A stretch of DNA of 64,000 bases. Source: Hofstenia miamia (Eukaryota; Xenacoelomorpha; Acoela). This document shows, piece by piece, positions 44,269 through 55,869 of this stretch. Made by a program: the position numbers and the translations under genes. How positions within the stretch are numbered: position 1 is the first letter of the stretch; every line of letters starts with the position of its first letter. The stretch covers positions 1,669,818-1,733,817 of the forward strand of contig SCFE01000085.1 in the NCBI GenBank assembly GCA_004352715.1, given 5' to 3'. The notes beneath the pieces are model-generated. The model did not search any database and had not been told where the DNA came from. It saw nothing but the letters and a program-made list of their open reading frames with translations.

Positions 44269-45385
44269 TGTAGCATCCACTACCAAGCATTAACACAGAT
44301 TAAATAATTCTTTTAAATCACTTTTCTTTGTTATCTGTGGGTAGGGATGTACTCATGTTAATTCTTTACTTTGATATTAGATATGTTTCATTCACCTTTA
44401 CTTAACTAAAGTAACTTGATACTGGTTAGGTATGCCACCATCGTCATTCTGCTCCATGCTCTGGCTATGGCCTCTGGCCAACTCTGATCTCCGAATCAAT
44501 CCACATGTGTTTCCATTGCTGATCAATTAGTTCCGAGTCTCAGCTCAATGATGTTCTTATGTGTTTCCTATCCTAACTCAGTACAGCTATCAATGCTGTT
44601 TATAACTGACTTAAACTCAATTTGTAATGTGTATTTATGTTACTTCACAAGCTTGCAATGTCACTAGCTGCTTAATAATTATTACTTTAGCCATTACCAA
44701 AAACTATTGGCTTTAAATAATTTAATTAAAATAAGTTGTATAATAACATGCAGCTTCCTAACCTACATTTAAATAACAATATGTGCTCAGTCTATAGTAT
44801 AAAATATGTATAACCTATGGTAGGCTATCCAGCCCTTTTACCAATATCAATTATTAGACATGTAAACAAATGAATCAATAGTCAGCCAAGCAGAGAAAAA
44901 CTCCTAGTTGTACACCTAACTTAAATGCATGTTTATGGTTTGGGTCGAGGACCCTCGAGTCACTCCCAATATGTGCCCAAACCACTACTACTGCATTTAC
45001 CATTTAGCTTGACATTCTGTATAAATAAGCAAACTGATAATAAATCTAAAGATAAGATTTACAAAGAATTTACTACAACAATTTCCAAAATGGTTTCTAG
45101 CATATTTATAGTTAACTTACAAAAAGTGCCTGTCAATTGAAACTCAAATTTAGATCGCCTACAAAAAATGGCTAAAAATAATGGAAGCAAATTTGCCCCC
45201 CCCTTCACTTGGTCAAATTTGACAAGTACTACTTTGCTATATTAATACTTAGTTGCATTTACAATGATAATGTAATAATTAAACTTAAATTGTTTTTTAA
45301 TCAATATTCATAATTTGATCTTAGTTTTGACTAATCATCTGATCTTCTTTCTTGCTTAGCAGCATTAGCTTTGGATTATGCTACA
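44269..45385 (-). mobile_element. solo LTR, family B, inserted in D1 gag
   Basis: 1,117 bp, plus-strand ends TGTAGCATCC and GATTATGCTACA, flanked by CTAA (44265-44268, 45386-45389). Gag homology continues across it. This is the reference single-copy form of family B. Confidence 0.92.
45103..45134 (-). promoter_or_regulatory. LTR core promoter, family B
   Basis: On the minus strand TTGACAGGCACT is followed by CTATAAATATG. The layout is the same as in families A and C. Confidence 0.55.
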
Positions 45386-45810
45386 CTAAGCTTGAGAGAG
45401 AACAGATATTCTACATACAATTTGTTTTCTCATATATGTAAGGGAATTCCAGTATCAGAAGTCAATTTGAAATTAAGTTTGACAATAAGCTGGAAAAATG
45501 ATTCAGAAAGCAGTCAACATCAAGCAACAATAAAAAACAACACACAGACTTATGAAAAAGCCACATGGCATAGAGAAACACCAATGTGGGGGAACAGCCA
45601 TAAATCTCAAGTGACAACTAGGACATACAATGAAAATATACTGGAGAAAATTATTAGAATAAAAGGAAAATATGGAAAAACAAAAAAGTGAGAGAAAAGG
45701 ATGTCAAATGTTACAGTTGTGGACAAAAGAATTATAAAAAGCCTGACTGTACAAAAACAAATAAGCATGATTAGAGACAAATAAGCCTACTATGCAGACA
45801 AAGATTAAAT
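45386..45810 (+). pseudogene. gag of D1, C-terminal part with zinc knuckle
   Basis: Continues gag with YNLFSHICKG and KIIRIKGK, then a knuckle near 45712-45753 reading C-Y-S-C-GQKNY-KKPD-C: the His ligand is Tyr. The frame changes near 45690. Nucleic-acid-binding role by family, probably lost. Confidence 0.78.
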
Positions 45811-45820
45811 AGAATCATAA

Positions 45821-46235
45821 ATGGAACATCACAAACCAAGAAAGAATCATAAAAACTGTGCACCAATAATGATTTTAGTGAATTTAGACAACATAAATAT
45901 CATAATGGTGACAATCAGCAGAGTAATGATGACAGCAAAGATTGACACAGGAGCAGCAATGTCAATAATAACTGATGACTGTGCAAAGAAAATGGGTTTC
46001 AAATGAGAAGATGTGGTTATTTTGAATAAACATCTAATTAATGCATCAAGTAAATACATTGATACAAAAGGGATGATAAGGTCAGTTCAAATGATAATAG
46101 CCAATAAGACATTTGAGAAATTGCTGGTGGTGATGGATACACACAACAGCTTGCTACCTTATGAGGTCATACTTTCCAATGATTTCTTAATAAAAAATGG
46201 ATGTGTTATAAATTATGAAAACAGGACAATATAAG
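45821..46235 (+). pseudogene. aspartic protease of D1
   Basis: Open from 45821 to 46006 with an intact D-T-G-A in AKIDTGAAMSIITDDCAKKMGF, a TGA at 46004, then homology on to EVILSNDFLIKNGCVINYENRTI (46013-46234). The active site is kept although the frame is broken. Confidence 0.8.
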
Positions 46236-46740
46236 TGAGAGAAGAAGAATTTGAACTTGAGGAGTAAGAAGGTAAACAAAAGACAATCATGTTCAAGTTG
46301 GAGCAGGATATTCATTTGCAGCTACACTAGTGGAGAGTGTACACAATAGAAGTGGAGAATCAAATAACAGCAGACATAATGTTATATGAAGACAAAGGAA
46401 TTAACACAAAAAGATTGTCTATGCCATCGAGTGTTTGCACTGTTAAAATGGAAGAGGGAAGATACCAATCCTGAACATAGCAAACTGGAATGTTAATTTG
46501 GAGAAATCAAGTGTGAGAATATGCAGGAAATATATTAAATCTAACATCAGACTTAGTTGGAGAGTGATCAAAGATGATGATGGGGTGAGTGATTTGCAAA
46601 GTCATCTCAAGGACTTGCAAAGGAAAGCAGTAAGTACTCCATATGGCTGATTCAAGGGCTAGTGGATGAACACCACCAAATTGGAAAGTACTCCCAAGGG
46701 CTGATTCAAGGGCATTGGGATGAAAGCATGCAAATAAAGG
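46236..46740 (+). pseudogene. protease-RT spacer of D1
   Basis: Homologous to A2 9840-10400. Near 46600-46725 there are three degenerate copies of the STP-x-G-(Q)-F/L-K-G motif; in two, the codon where Gln is expected is TGA. Stops occur at several places. Confidence 0.65.
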
Positions 46741-48170
46741 ATGCAGACTACCAACACTTAGAAGAGAGGGAAATACAACAGTTAAAAAAAATGTTGGAGA
46801 GACACAAACACATATTAAATTATTTAGAAATAAGTGTGGATCAAGCTATAAGAGAAACATACAAAATAATAACAACAATGGAAAACCCATAAAGCTGCCA
46901 GTAAGAAGGGTGCCAGAACAGATTAAAGATGAATACAATCACATACTGAATGAACTGATCAACAATAAAATATTTTGACCAAGTGAAAGCCCATATGTAG
47001 CACAAATAATGTTTGTGAAACATGGAAACAAGTACTGATTATGCATAGACTTCTGCAAGTTGAATGAGGTGACAAAGAAGGAATGATATCCCCTCCACAC
47101 AGAGAGGACATGTTATACAAGGCAAGTAAACACAAATACTTCATATCAATAGAATTATGCAACGCATATATGCAGGTGAAAATGGAAGAGGAAGACATCG
47201 AAAAAACAGCATTAATAAAACCTTATGGACTATATTAATGGATATACATGGCAATTGGATTGTGCAATGCACCTGCGACTTTTCAGAGATATATCAAAAA
47301 AGTACTAAAGAACAGGACACACAGGATGGAAGATGGAGTCAATGCTTACATAGATGACATCATTGTAACAAGTGATACAGTAGAAGAGCATCTAGAGAAT
47401 TTGGAGAGAACCTTGACAATAATGGAGAAAGCAGGACTCAGAATTAACAGATATACTAAAGAAAAAGATAGTATTTCAGGGAAGAGTAATCAAGAAAGCA
47501 GAATGCGCATGAAGGACAATGCAAGAAAAGCTGAACAACAAAAAAGGCATACAGAAGATAATGGGATTTTACAATTACTATGGAATCTTTATCCTGAATA
47601 TCAACAGAAACAAAACCGCGAAAATGACCAGACTCATGAAGAAATCAGTACCATTTGTATGGACTTGGCAGGAACAAGTAGAGCTCAACAATATCAAGGA
47701 AGAATTAGTGAAATCACCATCACTAAATACACCAAACTATAAAGAGAAATTTTTTTAGATTGTGATGGTAGCAAAGTCGCTATTAGAGCAATGTTGGACT
47801 GGCTAAAAAATGGCAAGAAGTTTCCTGTACAATTTTCTAGCCAGAAACTCAAAGCAAGAGAAGAGAACTATGGATCAAACAAGCTGGAAATGTTGACACT
47901 TATTGAGAGCATCAGAAAATACAAACACTTCTTAATTGGTCGAGAATTCAGAGTATGCAAGGACAATAGTGGCTAAAAAAATTTTTGGGAGATAAATCTG
48001 GAATAGTATTGTGACGGATGAAATACTTGAAAAATTCATGTTCANNNAGAATTCAGAGTATGCAAGGACAATAGTGGCTAAAAAATTTTTTGGGAGATAA
48101 ATCTGGAATAGTATTGTGACGGATGAAATACTTGAAAAATTCATGTTCACAATTTATCACCACAAAGGCA
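46741..48170 (+). pseudogene. reverse transcriptase and RNase H of D1
   Basis: RT N-terminus near 46790 (NYLEISVDQAI), FISIELCNAYMQV where the first catalytic Asp is Glu, MAIGLCNAPATFQRY, an intact A-Y-I-D-D-I-I box near 47345, then RNase H with DCDGSKVAI, KLEMLTLIESI and CKDNSG. About 100 bp (47942-48044) are repeated after the nnn at 48045-48047, an assembly join. Frameshifts near 47450 and 47740. Confidence 0.85.
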
Positions 48171-48175
48171 CATTA

Positions 48176-48913
48176 CACAACATTGCAGATTTTTGGACAT
48201 CATTGCCTGAATATCAAAAGGACGCAGCAAAAGTGGATATAGAAAAGATACAGTTCCAATTCTCACCACATATGTAGTATGAAGGATTACCCAAGATAAA
48301 CATGGATAAATAAGGACAAGCAGTTTACCAATAATGTTGAAGGAGGAAATTTCCAAACAAGAAATATTGGAGAAACAGAGAGATGACGTAATACTCAAAA
48401 AGATCATTAAGAAGATAAAAGAACCACAATCAATGTTATCAAAACTGACAGCAAATTTTTATGAAAAGTATAAATGGAAGCTTAACAAAATGGACCACTA
48501 TATGTCAAGGCACAAAACAACAGAATTCTGATCCATAATTATTGCAAGAGAACTCATACAGAAAGTGCAAGAAAAAGGTCACTTAGGCATAATGGAGATG
48601 GAGAAAACCTTTAATTCGAGATTCATTACCACAGTGGTGAGGAAAGTAACAGAGGAAGTTATAAATAAATGTATGACTTGCTTATTGAACAATACGCAGC
48701 ATTTCCTGACACAAAGAGCAACATTGGAAAAGATCATTGCAACACAACCTAATGAGATAATACACATTTATTTGGAAATTCTATCAAAAGGCAAAGAGGG
48801 TAATGGTGGACAACTTTACCAAATACACAAGGATGATCCTGATGAAGAACACAACAGTGGAAACACCAGCTGAGATAGTGATGAAGGAATGGATCCTAAA
48901 ATTTGGTCCAATT
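48176..48913 (+). pseudogene. integrase of D1, N-terminal part
   Basis: Linker with VDIEKIQFQFSPH, zinc region QEKGHLGIM with C-M-T-C, then HIYLE where the first catalytic Asp is Tyr, and KEWILKFGP. It is cut at 48913 by the LINE and continues at 53120. Confidence 0.83.
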
Positions 48914-49103
48914 GATTATTTATTTATTTATTGACAAATAATCAGATGTATCAGAATATACAAGGTAGTAGTGACAAAAAATACAGAATGACAAAATAAT
49001 AGGCAGATTAGAGTCCTTGACCACACAGAAATGTCTTTCTTATTAATATCATTGACCAAAGATAGCGAGAGCTTTGATAATATAACTTCACATGTCTGCA
49101 TGA

Positions 49104-50110
49104 TCACATTGGAAAAAAAATGTTCAGATCAGAAAAATTTACCCTATAATTATCCCTCAAATGTTTGGTTAGAGGCCATCCACAAACAATGTGGGATTCT
49201 GTTTGAATTGCACTGCAAGCACATAACTTATCTTGCCGGGCTTCTTGAGCCCATCTGCCAGATTTGATTGCCAGGCTATGCAATGACAATTGTAACCTAG
49301 AAGCTTTCATCCTTTCAAGATCACTGTGAACATGCAATGAGTACATTCTATGAACTGTAAGNACTTTTAAAGTATTCTGGGATTGCGATTCGATTATTTT
49401 GTCCCTCAACGTACAGTAAACTATTTCGATTTGTTTTCCATTTGTAGCGCTCAAAGTAACTCGCTGTTAGCTTTGACAGTGTCGTTTGGGGTTCTCTCAA
49501 CTTCCTTAATATCTCGTTAAGAATCACATCGTCNGGCTTCTTGAGCCCATCTGCCAGATTTGATTGCCAGGCTATGCAATGACAATTGTAACCTAGAAGC
49601 TTTCATCCTTTCAAGATCACTGTGAACATGCAATGAGTACATTCTATGAACTGTAAGATCAGAGTTTAATACATTATAAGTTACAGCTTTCAACCAATTA
49701 GAGCTACAAATTTTATCTTTAAGAGTATCCTTCTTGATGAAATTTCCATCTGATTCAATGATAGCTCTTAAGTAATGGGCACAGGTTGTAGTTGAGGTGT
49801 TACAGAGTCTGTACGCAAACATAAAAGGATCGTACACCATATCACTCTTAGATGTGAGGATTTGTTTGAAGTACTTGAACTGCATTTCCTTCACATATCC
49901 ACTAATTGAGGGGAGACCAAGCTCAACAAGGCAGAGTTTGTAAGTACTCATGTGTCTTACACCCAATAATGCCTTGATAGCACTAATGTACAACAATTGC
50001 ACAGGTTTCAAGCTACTCATTAGCCAAGATTGACAACTGTTGAGGATTGAAGAAAGCAGAGCTGTGTCCAATACCTTTTTCTTAAAAACAAAAGAGAACA
50101 AAGAGTTCAT
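49104..50110 (-). pseudogene. LINE C-terminal region
   Basis: Downstream of the RT core: SCQSWLMSS, GVRHMST, LELGLPSI type motifs of LINE thumb and C-terminal parts, then a Cys/His segment CACSAIQTESHIVCGWPL. About 125 bp (49240-49361) are repeated at 49535-49665, bracketing a foreign 171-bp island. Open pieces 49517-50110 and 49104-49454. Confidence 0.75.
49363..49533 (-). other. misplaced gypsy integrase island between two n's
   Basis: 171 bp bounded by single n at 49362 and 49534. On the minus strand it reads as the integrase linker of the local LTR elements (LTASYFERYKWK, LLYVEGQNNRI), unrelated to the LINE around it. The LINE sequence to either side is duplicated, so this is most likely a small contig placed wrongly by scaffolding. 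Confidence 0.85.
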
Positions 50111-51613
50111 TGATACAAAAGAAACAAACTTTAAAACATGAAAAAAAATTCACCTCGCAATGCTTTTCAAGTGCAAGTTTTGATTTACCAGTGCAACTGA
50201 AGACACTGCAGAGATATATGTAGAAGAGACAATGCTTCATAATCAAATAGCCAAGAGCAATATCCTTCCTGTCGTGAAGTTCACCATTCACAACCATGAA
50301 TTTAGTCTTTCTTTCATTAATCTGCATACAGGATTTATCACAGAACTCATCAAGAACATTTAACTTTTTTATAAAACCATCCATGGTGGTAGACAAAATT
50401 ATGGTATCATCCATTAATAGGAGACAGTGTAAGGTGCTGAGAAAACCGTCATTTCCACATTTCAGTTTCAGTTCACGTATTATAGGGTTTACATACAGAG
50501 TAAATAAAAAACATGAAGATGGTGAGCCCTGTTTCACGCCAAGTGTACCACTAATGATTGCTGCTCCAATCAAATGTTGTGTATTTTCATACATTGCTGC
50601 TAGGGCACATAGCATGACAATTCTGCATCCAAAAGAGCTTTCAAAGCCCGTACAAGGCCAGACCTTGGGACACAGTCATATGCCTTTGAAAAGTCTATAA
50701 ACACAACAAATAACTTGGCTTTTTTATAAAGCGCATAATCCATCAAGAGTCTAAAACATACAATCCATTCCATGCATGATCTTCCCTTTTGTGCACCAGT
50801 TTGTTCTCTATCTGTCTTGAATCACATTTCTAAATGTTTACATAAGATGTGATCATATATTTTAGCCAAAGAGTCCATAATAGAGATACCAAAATAATTA
50901 CTACAATCTTTGCATGAGCCTTTCTTGAAGATTATAACTAGACAGCTGACATACCAAAGAACTGGGAAAACGCAAGAAAAGAATATAAATTTTAATAAAA
51001 AGCACTTGTCTGGCATAAATTTTAAAGTCGCAGCCAGTATTCCAGATGGTCCACCACTGCTGTTATATTTAGATTAGGCAGTGTCACTCACAATCTCATT
51101 GAAAGCAATATGATTATCAGTCAATGTTATTGAGGGTCCATTGCATAACTCTAACAGTTCAACCCTTTCTTTGTGTTCAGCATTCAAAAGACTCTCAAAA
51201 TGATGCTTGAACTCATCATCAGAAGGATTATCAGAGGCACCACTATCAACAGATCTTTTCCAATCAATTGATTTCCAGATATCTTTAGAATCCTTTCTAT
51301 CCAGAATACCACACCACCTCTCTTGGGGGGGGGAACCGTCACATCCATTCACACTGGATTTAACTGAACACCCTTTGAGTTTTTCACACACCATATCATT
51401 TAAAAAAGTAAGACTATCATCATCAGGAGGGTCGACAAGAGACATCTGTTGATAGAAGTTATTGAAGTCTGTATCTTTGATCTGAAATTGGCAATGATTA
51501 ATGGAAGGGAGTTTCATTTCTACAGGATGAGTGCCTAAAGACTCTGAATGTTTCAACAAATTAAAAGGAAGGGCATCTCGAGATAAACAGCAAACATCAA
51601 AGGACACAGTCAA
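50082..51613 (-). pseudogene. LINE reverse transcriptase and upstream linker
   Basis: Linker ORF at 51613-51074 (179 codons, intact), then RT: FIDFSKAYDCVPR near 50690, GVKQGSPSSCFLFTLYVNP near 50530, and an LLLMDDTIIL box near 50410 in which Met-Asp-Asp stands for the usual Ala-Asp-Asp; both catalytic Asp are kept. Frame breaks near 51016, 50815 and 50620. It would prime reverse transcription at nicked target DNA. Confidence 0.85.
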
Positions 51614-51639
51614 TGGTGCATGATCAGAAGGTACACTCA

Positions 51640-52250
51640 GGCTTTAGTTCACATCAAGTAATAAGACACTATCTAGTATTCTTGGTGATATGATGCATTA
51701 GTCAAGTTCAGATATCCAATTATGCTTTTCCTATAAGTCAAAGAGTCTTTAAAAGTTTTATCCTTATACATGAGGTATTCAGAACAACAAATGGACTTAA
51801 AGAGTTCTTTACTACCTTTACTAGCCAGTTAAAATCTCCAAGGAAGCTGTCATGAGAATTGCACATAATGATTTCATTCAATTTGTCCATGGGTTCAACT
51901 GAGAAGTACATTAAATCTGAAGGTGCCAGATATATACACACAAAAAGAACACCTGGTATGCTTAGTAACCAAAAAATTATCACATCCAAAATAAGTTCGA
52001 GTTGTAGGACAGCATACAACACATGCATCATAAGAACTGCACATCCCATTCAGTGTCCTGCTTTTTGGTCAGTTTGAATAGTTTCATAACCAGGCATTCC
52101 AAAGCATAATGGGGTCTTTATTTCATTAAGAAAAATCATGTCTGATTTCAATAACATATTAAAAACACAATCAATTTCAAGTTTATTCTTCACTGAGTTT
52201 ATATTCCAATGGGTTATACAGAGTGTATAACAGCTATCTCGACTACTTAT
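51640..52250 (-). pseudogene. LINE endonuclease domain
   Basis: Endonuclease/exonuclease/phosphatase-type remnant with GVLFVCIYLAPSDLMYF and SFLGDFNWL (52049-51738). The GDFN box is the conserved metal/catalytic segment. Upstream parts are decayed, with the H-W-N-I segment near 52200. Confidence 0.75.
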
Positions 52251-52281
52251 AAAAACGACAGAGGTTGCCAGCTGTCAACCA

Positions 52282-53040
52282 CTACATTGTTATGAGTGAT
52301 TTGGCATTTTTTCTTATCAAACTCAATTTGCATCCTCTATTTTCAGGCTTACTGCACTCCGTTCTTTTGGACTTGAATAGATGATTCCATTCAGCATGGA
52401 TAGCTGGGTGACTATCACGTTTAATACAGACAGTTTTAATAGCAGCTATAGTAGAAGAAAATAATTTCAAACAATTCTTTACAATTTCATCTCTCAGATC
52501 ATGACTTTCTACCGTTATCAGCATTGGTGGGTTATGGCCATCAGTCGTAGCTCCAAGGCAATTCACAGTGAAATCTCCAAACTCTACCCCAGTAGATTCG
52601 AAGATTTTTATGGTTTATCAATATTAGAATCAGCAACTTCAATCTGCTCAGTTTCAGCAACACTCATCATAACCAAATTCTTGTTCCAGAGCCTACTGTT
52701 GACTTGTTCCAGGAAGCACTGCTGATTATTCATCACTGCTCATAGGGTATCAATTTTGTTACGCATTTCAGCATCCTTTTGCTCCATTTTAATTGTTACT
52801 TCACTTCTAAAACTATGAAACTTCACATCCAAAACATTCTAGAGTTTATCAATATGCTGTATGATCAAATCACTAATAATTGTTGGGCCAGCCAGAATAA
52901 TTTCAATTATGTCCTCCTTTTTAAAAGAGTTTAGCTTAGCTTTTGAACAGGTACACAGTTCACTGACATTCTTCAGTTTGTCGGACATGGACAATACATT
53001 GAAAAATATACATTGGATTATACACTATAAGCTTTTGAAT
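52282..53040 (-). pseudogene. LINE ORF1-like region
   Basis: Begins with a charged segment (EQKDAEMRNKID), then LITVESHDLRDEIVK and IKRDSHPAIHAEWNHLFKSKRTE with KPENRGCKL, a pattern I associate with LINE ORF1 or N-terminal proteins in invertebrates. Several stops. An RNA-chaperone role is inferred from family position only. Confidence 0.6.
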
Positions 53041-53119
53041 TCTAATGCACTGTGTTTGCAAAAATTTAGAATATTGTCAGAGCGATTGACAAACACAACC
53101 AATCATGCAGACGCACATA

Positions 53120-53448
53120 AATTATGATAATAACGGATAAAGGACCACAATTTGAAAGTGGACTTTTCCAGGAGATGGTGAAACTACTAGAGATAGTAAG
53201 TGATTGAATGACAGAATATCATTGACAGGCGAATGGAGCCATAGCAAGACTAAATAGAACATTAATAAAATTGATAAGAATGCCAATGTCAAGAATAGGC
53301 GGGAACAAATGGAGAAAGATGATTGAGATGTGGATCATTTTTAAAATGCTTCTGTACATTTACCAACTGGGATGATCCCTTTCAAAACAATCATTGGCAG
53401 GGAAGCAGCCACAACTCTATCAATGCAATATTTCAACTACAGTGATAG
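53120..53448 (+). pseudogene. integrase of D1, core and C-terminal part
   Basis: Resumes with IITDKGPQFESGLFQEM (second Asp kept), then a block where the third catalytic residue should be (QANGAIARLNRT, Glu replaced by Ala), then FNYSD, ended by the C-family LTR at 53449. A stop lies in SD-x-MTEYH. Confidence 0.83.
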
Positions 53449-54608
53449 TGTAACAAAATCCAATCATGTGTGGTCAAGTTGAGAAAAATAGAGGAAAGAA
53501 CTAAGATTGAACTTTGAAATAAATATTAATTGTACCACACATGATTATGATTAGTTAATTGTTTGTAAAATTATAATGCAGTATTTTTTCATAATAATTA
53601 ATTTGGCAGTATATTTGACAAATGGTGAAAGGCTGAAGTCACAAACACTAATTAATGCTGACATGTGTAATCAGCAGACAAAGGATAATCAGAGAATTGG
53701 AAATTGTCAACAACTTAGATTAACAGGTACTAGCCAAATATTTGAATGTTTATTATTTGCAAGTATAAAAGTAGTGCGATTTATTATTTTGGTGATGATG
53801 ATAATTCATTGGATTTACTTTGCTTTTCTTTGTCAGGTTATTTTATTAATTGTCATTGAAAGCTAAACATTCGAGCACTAGGGTATTTGAGACAATGGTC
53901 CACAACTTCATTTAGCGGGAGCTTCATAACGGCTTAGTGCCAACATTAATTTGTTTGCCATTCAAATGGCTGTGCAGCTGGTAGCNTATTTGAATGTTTA
54001 TTATTTGCAAGTATAAAAGTAGTGCGATTTATTATTTTGGTGATGATGATAATTCATTGGATTTACTTTGCTTTTCTTTGTCAGGTTATTTTATTAATTG
54101 TCATTGAAAGCTAAACATTCGAGCACTAGGGTATTTGAGACAATGGTCCACAACTTCGTAACGGCTTAGTGCCAACATTAATTTGTTTGCCATTCAAATG
54201 GCTGTGCAGCTGGTAGCTGGTGCGTACCCAATGTGCTCTTAAGTTAGGTATAAGGATAGGGGTTTTTATTCGTATTAACTTTCCTATCTTGCATTGTTCA
54301 TACTATTACATTATGTTCTTTCATTTAGCCCTACTAGGAAATTACAAAACTAGTTTATATTATCTCGTATTGATTTAATTATGTGTAATTATTACAAGCA
54401 GACCAAAGTACCAACGATTTCCCCTTTTTGTTATGACGACATTAGTTGTTCACATGTACTTTCAGTTAACATGTATTTATTTACATGTAAGGAAGCATAA
54501 CAAGCTAATGCATCCTGGTTGCGAATTCCACTCATATTACAACTTTGTTGATAACAAGAACAATCAATGCACTAAATTAATAAGTTTTTGTACACTGTCA
54601 CTATTATA
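53449..54608 (+). mobile_element. LTR family C, 5' part, interrupted
   Basis: Starts TGTAACAAAATCC, a variant of the family C start, preceded by ATAG. It follows the C LTR through the TATA region and the NNKNNQCTK region near 54570. About 220-240 bp are present twice around the n at 53986. It is cut at 54609 by an A-type LTR and its end is lost in the gap. Confidence 0.82.
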
Positions 54609-54699
54609 TGTACCACCACCTAGCTTGTTACGCCGTGTCTAATCACTGTTAAGGGATGCATAGTAAACTGCGGGTGAGGTGTTACCCATTTGTTGGTTG
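54609..54699 (-). mobile_element. start of an A-type LTR, cut by the gap
   Basis: TGTACCACCACCTAGCTTG through GTTACCCATTTGTTG is the reverse complement of the end of the LTR at 23706-24978. Only 91 bp are visible. Confidence 0.75.
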
Positions 54700-55699
54700 N
54701 NNNNNNNNNNNNNNNNNNNNNNNNNNNNNNNNNNNNNNNNNNNNNNNNNNNNNNNNNNNNNNNNNNNNNNNNNNNNNNNNNNNNNNNNNNNNNNNNNNNN
54801 NNNNNNNNNNNNNNNNNNNNNNNNNNNNNNNNNNNNNNNNNNNNNNNNNNNNNNNNNNNNNNNNNNNNNNNNNNNNNNNNNNNNNNNNNNNNNNNNNNNN
54901 NNNNNNNNNNNNNNNNNNNNNNNNNNNNNNNNNNNNNNNNNNNNNNNNNNNNNNNNNNNNNNNNNNNNNNNNNNNNNNNNNNNNNNNNNNNNNNNNNNNN
55001 NNNNNNNNNNNNNNNNNNNNNNNNNNNNNNNNNNNNNNNNNNNNNNNNNNNNNNNNNNNNNNNNNNNNNNNNNNNNNNNNNNNNNNNNNNNNNNNNNNNN
55101 NNNNNNNNNNNNNNNNNNNNNNNNNNNNNNNNNNNNNNNNNNNNNNNNNNNNNNNNNNNNNNNNNNNNNNNNNNNNNNNNNNNNNNNNNNNNNNNNNNNN
55201 NNNNNNNNNNNNNNNNNNNNNNNNNNNNNNNNNNNNNNNNNNNNNNNNNNNNNNNNNNNNNNNNNNNNNNNNNNNNNNNNNNNNNNNNNNNNNNNNNNNN
55301 NNNNNNNNNNNNNNNNNNNNNNNNNNNNNNNNNNNNNNNNNNNNNNNNNNNNNNNNNNNNNNNNNNNNNNNNNNNNNNNNNNNNNNNNNNNNNNNNNNNN
55401 NNNNNNNNNNNNNNNNNNNNNNNNNNNNNNNNNNNNNNNNNNNNNNNNNNNNNNNNNNNNNNNNNNNNNNNNNNNNNNNNNNNNNNNNNNNNNNNNNNNN
55501 NNNNNNNNNNNNNNNNNNNNNNNNNNNNNNNNNNNNNNNNNNNNNNNNNNNNNNNNNNNNNNNNNNNNNNNNNNNNNNNNNNNNNNNNNNNNNNNNNNNN
55601 NNNNNNNNNNNNNNNNNNNNNNNNNNNNNNNNNNNNNNNNNNNNNNNNNNNNNNNNNNNNNNNNNNNNNNNNNNNNNNNNNNNNNNNNNNNNNNNNNNN
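54700..55699. other. assembly gap, 1,000 N
   Basis: Round length indicates a gap of unknown size. It hides the rest of the A-type LTR, the rest of D1 and the transition to the right-hand region. Confidence 0.98.
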
Positions 55700-55869
55700 T
55701 ATGACTTTCTTTTTGTAAATAAGGAAAAGAAAACTGTACATAAAAACTTTAATGAAACTTTGTAATAAGCACACTGCAAAGTGTCCTCTATTTTAGGAGT
55801 TAAGGGACAACATGTTCTGTATTGCAAAAGATGTGGGTCAAAAATATTTTCTAAAATAATTATATAATA

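Larger units (their letters stand above)
48914..53119 (-). mobile_element. LINE (non-LTR retrotransposon) inserted in D1 integrase
   Basis: 5' end at 53119, 3' end at 48914 with an A-rich tail seen as TTATTTATTTATTTATT on the plus strand. AATT flanks both sides (48910-48913, 53120-53123), and the integrase homology rejoins across it. It holds an ORF1-like part, an endonuclease, a reverse transcriptase and a Cys/His C-terminus in LINE order. Nearly 4.2 kb as assembled, including an assembly artefact at 49240-49665. The clade is not assigned; the features fit the CR1/I/RTE broad group. Confidence 0.85.

Noticed and set aside
54620-55827. Open frames of 340-380 codons across the gap
   Set aside because: They consist of N. 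The same applies to 15695-15971, 56415-57804 beyond 56753, and 61986-62933.
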